A stretch of 64,000 nt of DNA from Manduca sexta (Eukaryota > Arthropoda > Insecta > Lepidoptera > Sphingidae): the NCBI RefSeq assembly GCF_014839805.1, contig NC_051124.1:8308001-8372000 (forward strand), in the 5' to 3' direction. Of the stretch, positions 31,673 to 44,645 are shown one piece after another. A program made the translations under genes and the position numbers. The notes beneath the pieces are model-generated. The model searched no databases. It saw only the letters and a program-made list of their open reading frames with translations, and was not told where the DNA came from. Numbering within the stretch: position 1 is the first letter of the stretch; each line of letters begins with the position of its first letter.

Positions 31673-34084
31673 ACTACTTCTGATGAATCTTGCATAGACG
31701 ACGATAGGATCTTGGATAAAGCTTGCTCACTAGGTTTTGTACTTCATGCATCTACAGAATCTCAAAATCCTCAGAAAAACAACTCATTAATAGAACGTAA
31801 ACCCTTATCTGACAAAAACATTGAGCAGTCTTCATATGTAAAAACTTCATTAATTAGTAATGATAGTGTTTTGAGTCACATAAGTAATTCACCCTGTGAT
31901 ACTTTTGCTGTGGACATAAAATTTTAAAACCTGCATCCTCACGGGCACATAAAACAAACAATGTTGTGTCGGAAGACAGATTCAGATGTCGATATTAATA
32001 ATGATGCCCAAGAAGAAAACCTTACAAATGATGATATTATAATACCAAAGCAACAACCCAAAAGCAAACGTGTTATTCGTGATAGAGACTACTGTTTTTT
32101 CTGCGAAGGTTTAGTTTTAAACTTTGCAAGACATTTAACTAGACATCACGTGTATGAACCTGAAGTCCAAAAAATTTTATCGAAATCCAAAAAAAGTCAG
32201 GAGAGAAAAGAACTTATCATGGAACTACGGAAAAAAGGAAATTTTATTCAAAATTCAGTAGAGGTAACCAAGCCCATGCGGAAACACAAATTTACGGACT
32301 ATTTGCCGTGTACAAACTGCTTGGGATTTTACTCAAAGAAGCTTTTATGGAAACATAAGAAAAAATGCTCAAAAAATTCTGATAAAACAAATAAAAATGT
32401 ACAGTCCGAAGCTCAAAATCTATTATTGAGACATTTAAAAATAGATGAAAAACTCAAAGACAGTGTATTTCTTCGAATGAGAGCCGATAAAACATCGCTT
32501 GTCGCTAAATCGGATGTCCTTATATGTGCTTTTGGATCTCAATACTTGAAAACCCATAGAGAAAAACATTTTGTAAATGTAATTTCTCGAAAAATGAGGG
32601 AATTAGCAAAATTATTACAAGAAATTAAAAAGATTAATCCCGCCATAAAAGATTTATTTGACGCACTGAGGCCGAAAAACTACGACATCATTGTAGCAGC
32701 CACAAAAGTTGTGGGAAAATATGACTCTGAAAAAGATAGATATGAATCACCTACATTTGCTATGAACATTTCCACTAGCATTAAACAATGCTGCAATATA
32801 GCAATTCTATTTGCATTGAAGAAACAAGGACCTTACATGGATATAAACACTGCAGAAGTAGAGGCAGACCTAAAAACACTAATACAAATTTTAGATTCAA
32901 ATTGGAAATTTGATGTATCCAGCCAAGCAGCATCAGATTTAAACACTAATAAATGGAATAAAGTAACTATAGTGCCGTTGGCGAATGACTTAAAAATCCT
33001 AAAAGAATACCTCGAAAAAAAATCCGAAGAAGCTGCCAATAAAATCAAAGAAGGTTCATTTAACGTTTCGACTTATACACAATTATTAGAGACTGTATAT
33101 TGCAGGGTTTTGCTACTTAACAGGCGCAGGCCTGGAGAACTTCAAAGAATTAAAGTTCACGACTATTTGGAATCAGATAATGATTCTGATAAGTACGAAG
33201 AATTCGACCGGGCTCTTACTGTGTCGGAAAGGGTCTTAGTACAAAAATTTAAAAGACTAGTCATTAGAGGAAAGCGTGGTCGGGGAGTTCCTGTTTTATT
33301 TAATAAGGAGGTTCAAGAGGACATTAAATTACTGCTCTCGAAGAGAAACATATTTGTTTCTACATCAAACCGATTTCTATTTGGTAACCCGGGATTTGAA
33401 AACACCATATATGGGTATAAAGTATTAGAAAGGCATGCGAGGCTATCTGGAGCAAAAAACCCAAAAGCAATTTCGTCTACAAGGCTTAGAAAACATTTGG
33501 CCACTTTATCACAAATATTCAGTATGTCTGAAAATGATATGGAGCAATTAGCTACATTTATGGGCCATACAAATGACGTGCACAAAAAATCATACCGGCT
33601 ACCGGATGACGTTTACCAAACTGCCAAGATATCGAAACTCCTTATCCTTATGGAAGATGGGAAAGCAGACGCTTTCAGAGGTAAATCCTGGATGAGATTG
33701 AACTAGATTTAAATGAACAATTAGATGAAGGGATGACAGAAAATGATTTTTATTTTAGATTATGACGTGGAATCGCTTAAGTGCGCGCAAGATATTACAG
33801 ACGGAAATAATTTACCACCACCATTACTACCACCTCAGCCAGGACCATCTGGTCTTCAAACGATAACTTCAGAGTCTAACCATGTTAAGAAAGGGAAAAA
33901 GAGGACTCTAATACCGTGGACTGCAGAACAAAAAAGTTTGCAATTCATTTTTAAATATCATATAAAAAATAAACAACCACCTAAAAGGCATGAATGCGAG
34001 GCTCTTAAAGATAAGCATCCAGACCTCCTGAATAATAAGGATTGGCTTAAAATAAAAGTATTTATACAAAATACTCTACACTAA
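31673..34084 (+). CDS. Copy C exon 4 (zinc fingers and recombinase-like domain)
   Basis: Begins after the acceptor TTTCATCTTTGCAG in phase 0. It encodes about 800 codons, open from 31673 to the TAA at 31925, again from 31928 to 33706 and from 33743 to 34084, all in the same frame. The frame between 31925 and about 31980 was probably different: copy B reads through this part in a single frame. Copy A reads through the 33689-33757 region. The recombinase motif order R...RLRKH...GH...Y matches the phage-integrase fold; the usual His of the H-x-x-R motif is Thr here (TRLR). Confidence 0.75.
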
Positions 34085-34920
34085 GAAATGATACTTCCAA
34101 AATTTGCTTTTAGGTTCAGTTCCTAAAAAAATATCGTTTTTGTTTTCTTTCATTGTATGAAACAAATACTCATTTACAGTATTGAATAATTATCATTTAA
34201 CCCTGGTAACGTCTAGGGGTATGTTTAAGCTTTTAATTGTTTTCTTTTTGCATTTTTATTTCACCTTCTTTTAACTTAAAATACATTGTGTGAATATCTT
34301 TTTATAATTAATATTTATCTTAATTACTGATTCAAGCTATATGGTATTTCGAGTAATAATTAATATAATAATAAAACTACATACTTTTCTTTTCTTTTTT
34401 GCCAATTAACTCATTTTAATTCATATTAAATAACGAATAGGCAACCATAAATTAAGAACGATTGAACAACTGATATATTTAATCTAAGCAAATGAATGTA
34501 ATCTAACGAAATAAATCACATAGTATTGAAAACTTGTACAACGCTAATTTAGGTATCTTGCTAAACATACTAAAAGTCCCCTAGAGTAACGGGGAAGTCC
34601 ACAAGACTACACGATTTATTTGGTAATTTTTCAGCAAAATTTTCCTAGGCTATAATGCGTTAGAGACAGCAGATTGAGATTGATTTAATTGAGGCATAGT
34701 CTAACTATAGGCCTTTTATTAATCTTATGTAACATTTACTGGTTGACATTTTTCCTATATATATTATACGTCTTTGGTTTGGTTTCAAGAATATGCCAAA
34801 TTAAATCAATAATACATAACTACATAATTATGTTGTATAACTGATTTTTCAAATGTAGTTGATTTTACTTGTTATTTCTGTAATTGATATGGTTACTAGT
34901 GTAATTCATATTATATCTTT
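34085..34920 (+). repeat. 3' trailer of copy C, duplicated at 1350-2184
   Basis: Non-coding AT-rich sequence almost identical to the trailer of copy A. AATAAA at 34370-34375 is a candidate poly(A) signal. The match runs at least to ATATCTTTAA at 34920, where copy A enters a gap. Confidence 0.8.
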
Positions 34921-37003
34921 AATCTCCTAACAATAATTAGAGCACGCAAAGTAGCCACTATGTGTAATTAAAAAGTAGGTGATAAAAATAAAGGCTTTGT
35001 ATCTCACGACTGATTAATTACTTTTAGTACTTAAATATTCTATAATAAACATCAGCATCATTTATGTTCAAGCAATATGTTTTGTTTTTCAAATACATAT
35101 TAAAGGTAGATGAATAAATAAGAGTAGTTTTTTATTGATTTATTAGATTTTGTATTGATATGTTTAATATTGTTCATGTTACTTATTTTATAAGCGTTTT
35201 ATTATATAATAGTGCGTACATTTAAAAGTTAATTCAATTAAAGCCAATGCCAAAGTAAACTTTACTCTAAATTGATAGTTCTTTAAAAACTGCAGTCTCC
35301 TCCATATAAAATTAATTTAGATTAGATTTTTTTGTGTAACTGATTTGTCCGATATTTTAATTGTATGACTATGGTGTTAACACTGTACCTACTTAATTAA
35401 ATAAAAATAAAGCATATATAAAGCAATACTATCGAAACTATTCTTTTATTTTGTGTTTCAGTTAAATTTAGAAGAACGACACTCAAATAATATTCTTGTA
35501 CGTTTTATTTTATTTTATATACTATGTATAATAGGTATAAACAACCTATAATAATATTATAAAGTGAAAGACGTCGTTTGCTTGCTTTGTTTCTTTTTTA
35601 GTCCTGACGGGAAAAGGGGGGTGTTATGAGTTTAGGGTGTGTACCTGTGTATCTGTATGTCGGTCTGCGACACACAAATGCGGACGCTACAAATGAGAGG
35701 ACCAATTTTGATGTGTTTTTTTGTTGTTTGAAAGTAATCGAGATGGTTCTCAGCTATCTTATCCATTAAGGAGTTTGAAGATAATCAGCTCATTACCTAC
35801 TTCAATAGGCCTGATTGATTTGAAATTTTGGTGTACTTATTACATCGGTGGTATTTTTGATCATGATCTAACGCTGCAACATCAAGTATTGGGTGGTATA
35901 CCCAACTCCTCAGCAACTTACAGCAGATATACCTTGTTTGGGTTCATGAGAATGGTCTCAATGGGTAGGTTTTAGTAAAGGTGATTGATCGAGGCACATA
36001 ATGGAGCAAATAGTAATCTACAAAGATTGAAAATACAAATTAAATAAAACAAGTAAGTCAGCCCCGAGACAAAAAACCTCTAATAGACAAAAATAAAATG
36101 TGGGAGACCAAACCTTGGACCGAGGGGATGAACATACTTCTTAGGCAGTCTTTCTAAAACAATTCATTCTTTGCGAAGGTATTTTTATAACATGAAATTA
36201 ATCCTTATCCAAATTAATACGTTAGACATTACAAGTATTTAATTTAGAACTTAATTGGTCGTTACACCATTTGATTTCAAGTATTTTTTAAGAATATTCA
36301 TAGTTTTAAAATAACATCGTAATAATAAGTTAATGAACGGAATAACGGATAACGAATTAATATGCAACGAATATAGGAAAGTAACAAATATATAAGAAAT
36401 CGATATACATTTAATTTAAGTTGATAGGAACCTCAAAACCATGCTTAAACATATACAGAAATTATTTAGAACCACTATACACGTCAACTAAATAAAAGGA
36501 AACTGATATGCAAGTGGATGATAAATGATGTGGAATAAGCACAAGAATGTATATGGTATCGATATATCTATAAGTTTAGGAAGAAGCAGCAAACTCATAA
36601 CAATCTATCGAAAACATACAGAAAAAATATTCGATACTAATATAACTGCAAACATAAAAGGAAGTAATTTTATTAATAGAATGCATAGAATGAATACAGG
36701 AAAGTATACGGAACCGTTATATCTATACGTTTAGACTGATGTAGGTAAAGCGATGAAATGCATTCAATACATACAAAAATATACAATGTGTGACATGATT
36801 GCCGTCAAGAACGGATGCAAAACCAGTGGGAAATTTTCTTAAATTGAATATCTTCATTTCGTGTTTAAACAAAATTTCTTGTCGACAATAGAATACATAT
36901 GACAGCAATGCTACTATATTCGCACGATTAACGACTGAAATCCCATTGATAGTGGTAGACGTCACAGGATTCGACTATGAAAAGACGCAAGAAGTCCTCA
37001 GCG

Positions 37004-37008
<5 letters not shown>
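34921..37008. other. AT-rich sequence, nothing firm
   Basis: Short ORFs (35721-35975, 36525-36734) have no recognised domains. A repeat-like stretch with CTGTATGTCGGTCTGCGAC lies near 35650-35680 but has no second copy seen here. Confidence 0.45.
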
Positions 37009-37063
<55 letters not shown>

Positions 37064-37079
37064 ATATATATATATATAT
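37009..37079. repeat. (TA)n microsatellite
   Basis: Long TA run, interrupted once by TGTG. Confidence 0.95.
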
Positions 37080-38257
37080 GCTGTAAAATAGTTTACAGTT
37101 TCGACTATGATCCTAAACTACAGCTGTGCTTGTCTTATCCATTTCTAGACCTTCAGTTAGTGCCAAGTTTCTTGGACCAATTTATTGTCCTTAATATTTA
37201 TTGCTTAAATGTTTGTTACATACAATGTATACATATCGTTGAATATTTCGCGATCCCAATATTGGTAAATTGGCTTTAAAAATATTAATCGTCGCCGTTT
37301 ATTTTTAATATGGATTTATACGCTGTATAAAAATCTTGTTTTTGAGAGAAAAGAATAAGTAAATAAAAGATAATTAGTACATTTATATATTACCATGTGG
37401 GTCAAAATTATATGTATTATTTCAATGTAAACTTGAATGGCTGAATCAATTAAACTGTCTTCATTTGACCATGAGAAAAAAACTTCGAAATTACAACCCG
37501 CGCTATTGTAATTATTACCAATACATTGTTTTCGTATGGCGCTCGCTTTTTGCGAAAAGTTCATTTAATTACATAATGACATATTCAACAATACATATTT
37601 AACAGATTTGTGAAACAAGATTCTCTGTAATGGATTTCAAAGAAAGATAAATTGCCTTGTTTTCCTCTTGCGAAAATTTTATGCGCTTCATTAAGGATTT
37701 TTTGTTTTTTGCTGCCTTGATGACCTTTTTGAAAAGGCAGTGTACCTCATAAAAGTATAACGGAAAAATCTCGTGAATTCCTTTTTATAATACAATCAAT
37801 ATCTTATTTAATTAATTTGTCATCAATAGCTCACCATCAGACATTTCATCATTAACTTTATCAATATCGAATAATGCCTGATCAAAATTGCCGCCACATA
37901 TTATTTAATCACACCTCTAGATGTTAAAAATTAAAAGCTTTTAAAGATTTAAGGTGTAAACATGTTATTAACACCACGCCCCCTCCAGTGCCCGCTGCTC
38001 CGCAGGCACCTCGGAATGAAGCCTGTCAGTCAAAACTCAGGACCTTTCTTGGAAATTAATAATTGCTTATGACACGTTTTTAATGCATTTTTATTATTGA
38101 CATTGTCATTAAACATGGTAAATATTGTTCATATTACAGTTACATTTTAATGCGAAGTGTTGATGAAAATTGGAGCTATAAAACATGATACAATGTATAT
38201 CTCGTTTCTGTTGGTAATTGTATGTAGAATTTTTTCGTCAAGGTGGTAGTAAGTAGA
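37080..38257. other. AT-rich sequence, nothing recognised
   Basis: No ORF, repeat or RNA gene supported. Confidence 0.5.
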
Positions 38258-38528
38258 ACTAATCAATGGCGACTGCTTCAGTGACGTAGTTGTATTACGG
38301 TACGACTGCAGTGCTAAGGTCTCGGGTTCGATCCTCGGGTCGGGCAGTGATATTGGGTTCCTCGCAGTATCAGCCCGGAGTCTGGGATTTGTGCCTGATA
38401 TGGCGATGGGCTTGACCTTATCACATCATGGGACAGAATACGCACGGCGCGGCGCAACGTTGGTGCGCCTGTTGCGCTTCTGCCTACCCCTTTGGCCATA
38501 CAGGGCCCGAGTGTGTGTACTAATCAAT
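38258..38528 (+). repeat. SINE family B, complete copy with 10-bp TSD
   Basis: ACTAATCAAT at 38258-38267 is repeated at 38519-38528 and bounds a 251-bp element. The head has box A-like GTGACGTAGTTGTATTACGG and box B-like GGGTTCGATCCTCGG. The body has GTGATATTGGG, CAGTATCAGCCCGGAGTC, GGGATTTGTGCCTGATATGG and CATCATGGGACAGAATACG. Best copy in the window and the reference for the other family B calls. Confidence 0.88.
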
Positions 38529-40064
38529 ATAAACCAGTAATAATAAACACGACATCTAATTTTATAGCAATAACAGAACATGTTAAACATAAATGTTTGG
38601 TTACAATCGTATAAATTGTCGTTAAGTGTTAACCTATTGTTTATAGTTACAATAAAATGTACAGGTACACCCTCTGATTAAGTTCTTGTGGAATATTGAA
38701 TTATTGTTATACGCGCGCTTGTCTCGAGTTTGCTGTTTAAGAGTGGTATTTAAGCACATGATTACCTTATTATTTATTTCAAATTTTAGTAACATGTAGA
38801 GTAAATGTCATGTTTTTTATAAAGCATTGTATTCCGTTATAAACTACTCGTTTTGATATATGTACCTAATTGAAATATAATGAGTTTATTTTTTTAGTAT
38901 ATAAAATATGTAAAAATATATTCTTTCTTACGTATGTAAAATAATTTTATAGACATATGCAAATGATAATCAAACCAAAATTATGATAATGATATGGTTG
39001 TACAAATTTTGCAGCAGCTACCTTGGTAGCCATTAGCGTCTGAATAATTCATCATCTATAATACTTACCAAATACTATATCCGTATTTTCGCTGCGTTTT
39101 ATCAACGGAAGTGTTTTTACATCTCCATTAGCACGTGATTCGGAAGTTATGATTTTGATACTTTTTGCTGTTTATTGAAAGATTCTAGGAAGTTGACAAA
39201 AAACATTACAATGTAATTTGTATTGGACAATTTTATATTTGCTCTAAAAACTGCTCATTCTATTTTATAGTCGTACGTTTCAAGCGGAATGACTGACGTA
39301 ATGGAGGTCATTCGTTTTTATTTATTTGAACAATGTATCTTAAAATCAACATTGTGAGTTTTAGTTGTTACTTATATAAAATTAGATTAATTTTAAAAGT
39401 CTTAAGCTCTAGTGGTAGCGTTCCTGAATAATGTACTGTGAGATTTCCGAGTTCGTTTTCCAAATCAAGTAACAAAACTCAAACCTAAGTGTACACTTTC
39501 TATTTTAAAAAGTTAAGTAAAGTCGTGAAATAACGACCAAGCTCCTTAAATAAAGATTAAAAAAAAGGATGCCCAGAATACTACAAAATAAGGCACATAT
39601 ATAGAATGCAATACTAGCTGACCTACTTAATATAAAAACAGATGTATAATATACAGGAAGTGCGTGAAATATGACATCACGTAAATTCCGTGTGTTATTT
39701 GACAAGTTGAGATTGATCTGATTAAAATGCAATATTGATTGTACGCTTTGTTCAATGCCGAACGGCTCGATGTACAACGCATTTACAGTGTTATGATAAA
39801 TGAATTATTGAACACCTGTATCTCGCTACTACGAATGATCTTTAGAATGAGTTGAGTAACATAAGCCCATACTTTATTGTATTGGGATCATGTTGAAACA
39901 ACAATATTTGAACGAATAAAAGTGGTGATGTCGTTTTTTTTTAAATAATTAATAAAGTAATATAATTAACTTACTGAAAAACGACTAAGTCGCAACTCGG
40001 AGTCAGGAAGTTGGGAGTGTGATACCCTTGTGTCTGGGAAAGCATGGAAAGCTGTTGTTCCTGC
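38529..40064. other. AT-rich sequence, nothing recognised
   Basis: No supported features on either strand. Confidence 0.5.
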
Positions 40065-40250
40065 GTCTGTTCTCTCTCCGCTCATGTCGGATTGCCGTCT
40101 CAACGTAGTACTTCGAGTACGAAGGAACAGAGAGTGAACCTGTGTATTGCGCACACCCTTGTGCACTATAATATCTCTTGCGTACCTAGGTGATATCAAG
40201 GTCGTTGCGACCGGCCGCCTTGGCCGAAAATCGGCTAGGGGGGATTTACA
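40065..40250 (+). repeat. Dispersed repeat, related to 5180-5340
   Basis: Same block order as 5180-5340, with GATTGCCGTCTCAACG, ACCTGTGTATTGCGCACAC, CTTGTGCACTATAATATC and ATCGGCTAGGGGGGATT. Confidence 0.6.
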
Positions 40251-40619
40251 ATTCATTAATGCTTTAAGTATTTATGTTAAAAATAAACGCTAAACCTCTT
40301 GGCTGACCCATATCCTCCACTAAGATGTATGAAGGTTCTCAGAGTCCATCTTGAATCCCATTCCGTGTTACGTAATTTTCGGCAACGCAAAGACTTCTCT
40401 GATATTGCGATTATTCATTGACAGTTATGGTGATCACTTACCACCGACAACTCCGTTGACTCATTTATTAGCCATCAAAAATAATATTAATGTACACACT
40501 TTGTTTCTCAGATAATGAATTATACCGAATTAATATGTTCCGTCGAAAGCATTTGTGATTTATATTTCAATCACAGACAATTTAAATGGTCATGACTATT
40601 TGCCTTATTTTGCTGGTGG

Positions 40620-40855
40620 TAGGATATATTTTACATCCGCCCGGATAGCGACCACCGTACAAGGTGTTAAATCCTGCCATAGCGGCCTACGTAAGTGTGT
40701 CGTTTACCCGGATTAGCCTGTGTATATCCGGTTCCAACAAGCCGGCATAATAGTGGCGACTGCCAAGGAGTAATCAGCTCTCATCAGTGGATATTCAATT
40801 AAACCCCACTTCACTTACCACCAGGTGCAGTGGGGTCATTTTGCAAGTAGAAAAA
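40620..40855 (-). repeat. Dispersed repeat, inverted partner of 26496-26765
   Basis: Reverse-complement counterpart of 26496-26765. It additionally carries CCACCAGGTGCAGTGGGGTC near its right end. Confidence 0.75.
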
Positions 40856-43800
40856 CAAAATTAAAATGTTCCATCAAATGAATTTGTGATTTATATTTTG
40901 ATGTGGATATCACAGACAAGTTAAATGGTCACGAACATTTGCATTTGTCGATACTGCACTATTGTAAGCCCATTGTGTTACTATTGACGTTTGTCCTAAA
41001 TAAGAATGATAAATGTATTTAAACCCTGACGCACACGCTGGCTGCAACCGGAGAACTGATTTGACACAGTTCTATCGCCTCATTACATTTACATTGGATC
41101 TGAACATTGATCTTTCTATATTTCTTAGATTGATTGTGGAAGGTTAATTTGTGGTTTGTTTAAATAGTATCAATACTATGACAGCGTATTGAGTTCATAT
41201 GGATGTTTACAACGGATTTACAAAAGAGTTTGGGAAACGTACACGTTCTGAATTGGTTATTGCAATCTGTTACTAAATCATCAGTCTGTCATGAGTTAAA
41301 ATTTAGAAAATAACATCATAGTTCCATTAGTAAATGGTTTACGAGATATCTTGAAATAACCTCACTTTTCTCACTACTTATTCCACTGTCTTAAAAATTT
41401 CTCCAAGAGTAAATGTGACTCCATGTTACTGGTCAAAAATACAAGTAAATTCGCAATATAAGATTTAACACGGAAAACGTAATACATCAATCCAAAAGCT
41501 CTTTGATAAATTGTGAAATTCGCGGAGATAGCCAACAGAAATGCTGCAAACGTTAATTTAAAAGAATTACGGTATTCAGTCAGTTCAATTTGGACCGATC
41601 TGAAATGAACTGACATTTGTGAATTTAAATCGCAAGAATGCTTGACTTTATCAAGTGAAAACGTGTGTCTGCCAATGGATTTTTCTTTTCGTATATCGTA
41701 CGAATTTCGCCCATACCATCTGTTGATGGAGGTTCCCACACGCAGTTGCACTTAATGTTTTCTTTTATATACTTTTTCATTTAAATCGATTATATTTTTG
41801 TAACAATGCTGTAATTTTCGCATCAGTAATTTGTTGTTAAATCAATTTCATCGTGGTCGGCTTTTATATTTATTTTGAACACGTACAAAGTTAAGTAAGT
41901 AATATAATGAAGCTAATTTAAAAACACATATTTTTAATACCTATGCATTATTTAATAAATCGAGTCTTTAAGAAACATGTGTAAAACAAATATTTATTTT
42001 CTGCGCGTTTCATAAGAAGCAATTTATCTTCTGCAACTATAAACAATAGGACTAATCGTTTGTCATATTCATGAAAGATGGTAAACGTATTTGCATTATC
42101 TTAAACCAATTACAAAGATAAAAACAACTTATTAGTCACAATGGACTTAAAATCACCAATAACTGCTATCACATGTCACAACAGTTTTTCAATAAACAAC
42201 ATTGGAAGTACGATGGGATTGGATTCGCAAAGCCTGTTCGCCTTTAATATTAAATAAACGAGGCGATAAACATCGTATTGTGTGTTATTTACGATTACAC
42301 AACACACACCTGTTGACCAGACAGATCGCAATTAACTCGATCTGTTGATACTAAAACTGAAATAGATACTAATATTATAGAAGTAGAAACTCCAAGGTTT
42401 AGTTTGTAAAGAACTTTTAGAGTTACCTTTGGCATCTTCCAATATCTTTGTATGTTCATTACTCACTGTTATTTGTTAATCATCGCTTACATCTAAAGAC
42501 AGATGGATCTGATTATTCTCGCACAAATTTTTGCCTTAGCCTATCACAATTCTTAGCCAAATAATTAATAACCATTAATTCTTCTATTAATATATGAACT
42601 AAAATAGACTTGACGTATTAGATTCTAGTAATTACAAATATAGTTAATTTCATAGTTACAAGTTTTTTAAGTAAACGGCTTTATACATGTAATAAATTGG
42701 TATTATTTCTATAACTTGGAAACATAGTATAAATTTTGGGAAACTTTGTCACAGTAAAATTATAAGTTCCTGTGTGAATAAATTTCGTTCTTCTGTCTCA
42801 TTAAAGTAAATTTCGATTTGTATACAGGTGTAAGTGTTAGCCGCTCGACCTGGATTCCAGTCTAAAGTCGCTACATACCTAAACCTGTTTCAATTACTTA
42901 ATGACACATCTCACTGCGGAAGTCCCTTATTCAGACGTGGACACGATGCCCGATAGTAGACACGAGACGGTTTTGAAATAAAAATACGTCAACATACTGA
43001 TTCGAACGTCAAATACGAATTTTATATCGTTTCTTGATTTGAATACGTTGACGACGTTATCATTGTAAATTCAGTTGCATTTAAAAAAATATCAAACACC
43101 CGTTTTTGAAAAATTTAAATTTTTCTTCAAGTTTATATATTTTTATTGCCATATTAGTTACTCTGTTGTTATTAAAAGATTTTTTTTACATCTTTCGTAT
43201 TTCCTGCTCGAACTTTGACAATTGTGTTTATCTCACGCTGTGGAAACAATAACACAAATTAAAGTCCTCAAGTCCGACAATAAAGATCAATTATTCTTAA
43301 TTCTAAATAAACGCGATTTCACTAAATGCCGCGACAGACAATGCTCTGGCGCTTCGTCTCGTAAATCACGTAATTGTTCATGTGACAACCCTTGAGTCAC
43401 ACGGAATTGGATTTAATTGAACAGTGGACTAAAAATAGTACGCTGATAGGGTTGTTACAATGTTATTAATTTATTCCGTAGGTCTATATTTCTACTGGTA
43501 GATCAATTACCAAACAACAAAGCGTTTTTAATGTCCCACTTTATTATGCTTCAGTAGCATAATGCTAGCAAAAACCTGGAGATCCCAAATGTTATATTAG
43601 TTTCTGTTTTTAACGTAATTTTAAACTTAATTATTGAGTTTAATAAGTCATTATAATGTTATTTTTGTATGAAAACTGAAGACTTGTCGTATTTTTTATT
43701 TAATATAATTTTTCTTACACCATAATTTATCTGTTCTTCAAAGAATGAAACATAGGAATATTTTGCGGCACTATTTGGTAGTTACTTTTCTAACAATATC

Positions 43801-44307
43801 GGCTCGACGTGCGAGATAAGTGTAATCACGTTAAATGATATTTCTGATAGATCTATCTTGATTAGCATAAGTTACTATGACGTCTGTCCATTATGTCATG
43901 AATGAATTTTAGTTTGATTTCATATCTTGTTGAAATAAGTTGATAATTTAGTATTCCGGCAATTGCTAAACATTCAATGAATCTTTTCCATCATAACGTG
44001 TATATTTTAAAGTGTCCTATAAAATAATGGAAAATGTGTTGGACAAATTGAATATAAGTAAAACTGGAAATCTGGCTACGATGTAAGGTAAGCCCTATAA
44101 ATGTGTTTTCGATCAGATCGTCATTTCCTTTCTTTATGGCATCAAACCTTAGATACTGCCGATATCCTTTAAAATGTTGTATATTCAGAAAGTTATTATT
44201 CCTTCATACCTTTATATTTAGTTTTTATTACAATCTTATTTCGGTGTCATTTTTATCTGATCTATATTTGAGTCAGTTTCGGTACGTAGGATCGATTGGT
44301 GGCTTTT
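40856..44307. other. AT-rich sequence, nothing recognised
   Basis: The 125-codon minus-strand ORF at 41374-41751 has no recognised motif and ordinary AT-rich composition; not called as a gene. Confidence 0.45.
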
Positions 44308-44645
44308 TCAGTTTTAGTAATAATAATAACAGCCCTATTTTTTATACTATCCCACTGCTGGGCAAGGGTCTCCTCTACTACTGAGGGGTTACGCTTTACT
44401 CCTACTCGCTGGCCTCGACTGGTTGCAGATGGGCAGACTTCACATACGCAAATTTTTTTTATAAAGGTCTTCTCAGGTATGCAGGTTTTCTCAAGACGTT
44501 TTCTTTCACCGTTAAAACAAGTGGCAATTCTTAAAGAATACACACATAACTTAGAAATGTTAAAGTTGTTTGCCTTAGGTTTTGAACCGGCGGATATTAG
44601 TTTCCACAGTCCGTTCCACTCCCAACTAAGCTATTGCAGCTTCTC
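44308..44645 (-). repeat. SINE family A, near-complete, minus strand
   Basis: On the minus strand the head AATAGCTTAGTTGGGAGTGG (box A-like) lies near 44635, box B-like GGTTCAAAACC near 44580, then the body blocks in the usual order and an ATT-rich tail at 44308-44325. More diverged than the copies at 57661 and 62509. Confidence 0.75.

Larger units (their letters stand above)
27434..34084 (+). pseudogene. Crypton-like zinc-finger/tyrosine-recombinase gene, copy C, four exons
   Basis: Predicted spliced gene: exons 27434-27467, 28340-28414, 28822-28889 and 31673-34084, with joining phases 1, 1 and 0 that all agree. The product (about 860 codons) has a serine/aspartate-rich N-terminus, two zinc fingers (CX2C...HX3-4H near 32090-32150 and CX2C...HX4C at 32309-32368), a helical middle region and a tyrosine-recombinase-like domain: RRRPGEL (box I) near 33119-33142, RLRKH (box II) near 33480, MGHT near 33561 and SYR near 33590. 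A proline-rich linker and a basic C-terminal domain follow. Such proteins cut and rejoin DNA through a tyrosine. Damage: an in-frame TAA at 31925-31927 and a -1/+1 pair (about 33689 and 33757) creating a stop at 33704. It may be a slightly decayed transposon gene, a host gene with consensus errors, or a relative of DIRS elements; no reverse transcriptase is seen. Confidence 0.65.

Noticed and set aside
27434..34084. DIRS-type retrotransposon as the source of the recombinase gene
   Set aside because: No reverse transcriptase, RNase H or methyltransferase segment was found next to any of the three copies, and the gene has introns.
41374..41751. 125-codon minus-strand ORF
   Set aside because: Same reasons; length is not unusual for chance in 64 kb on six frames.
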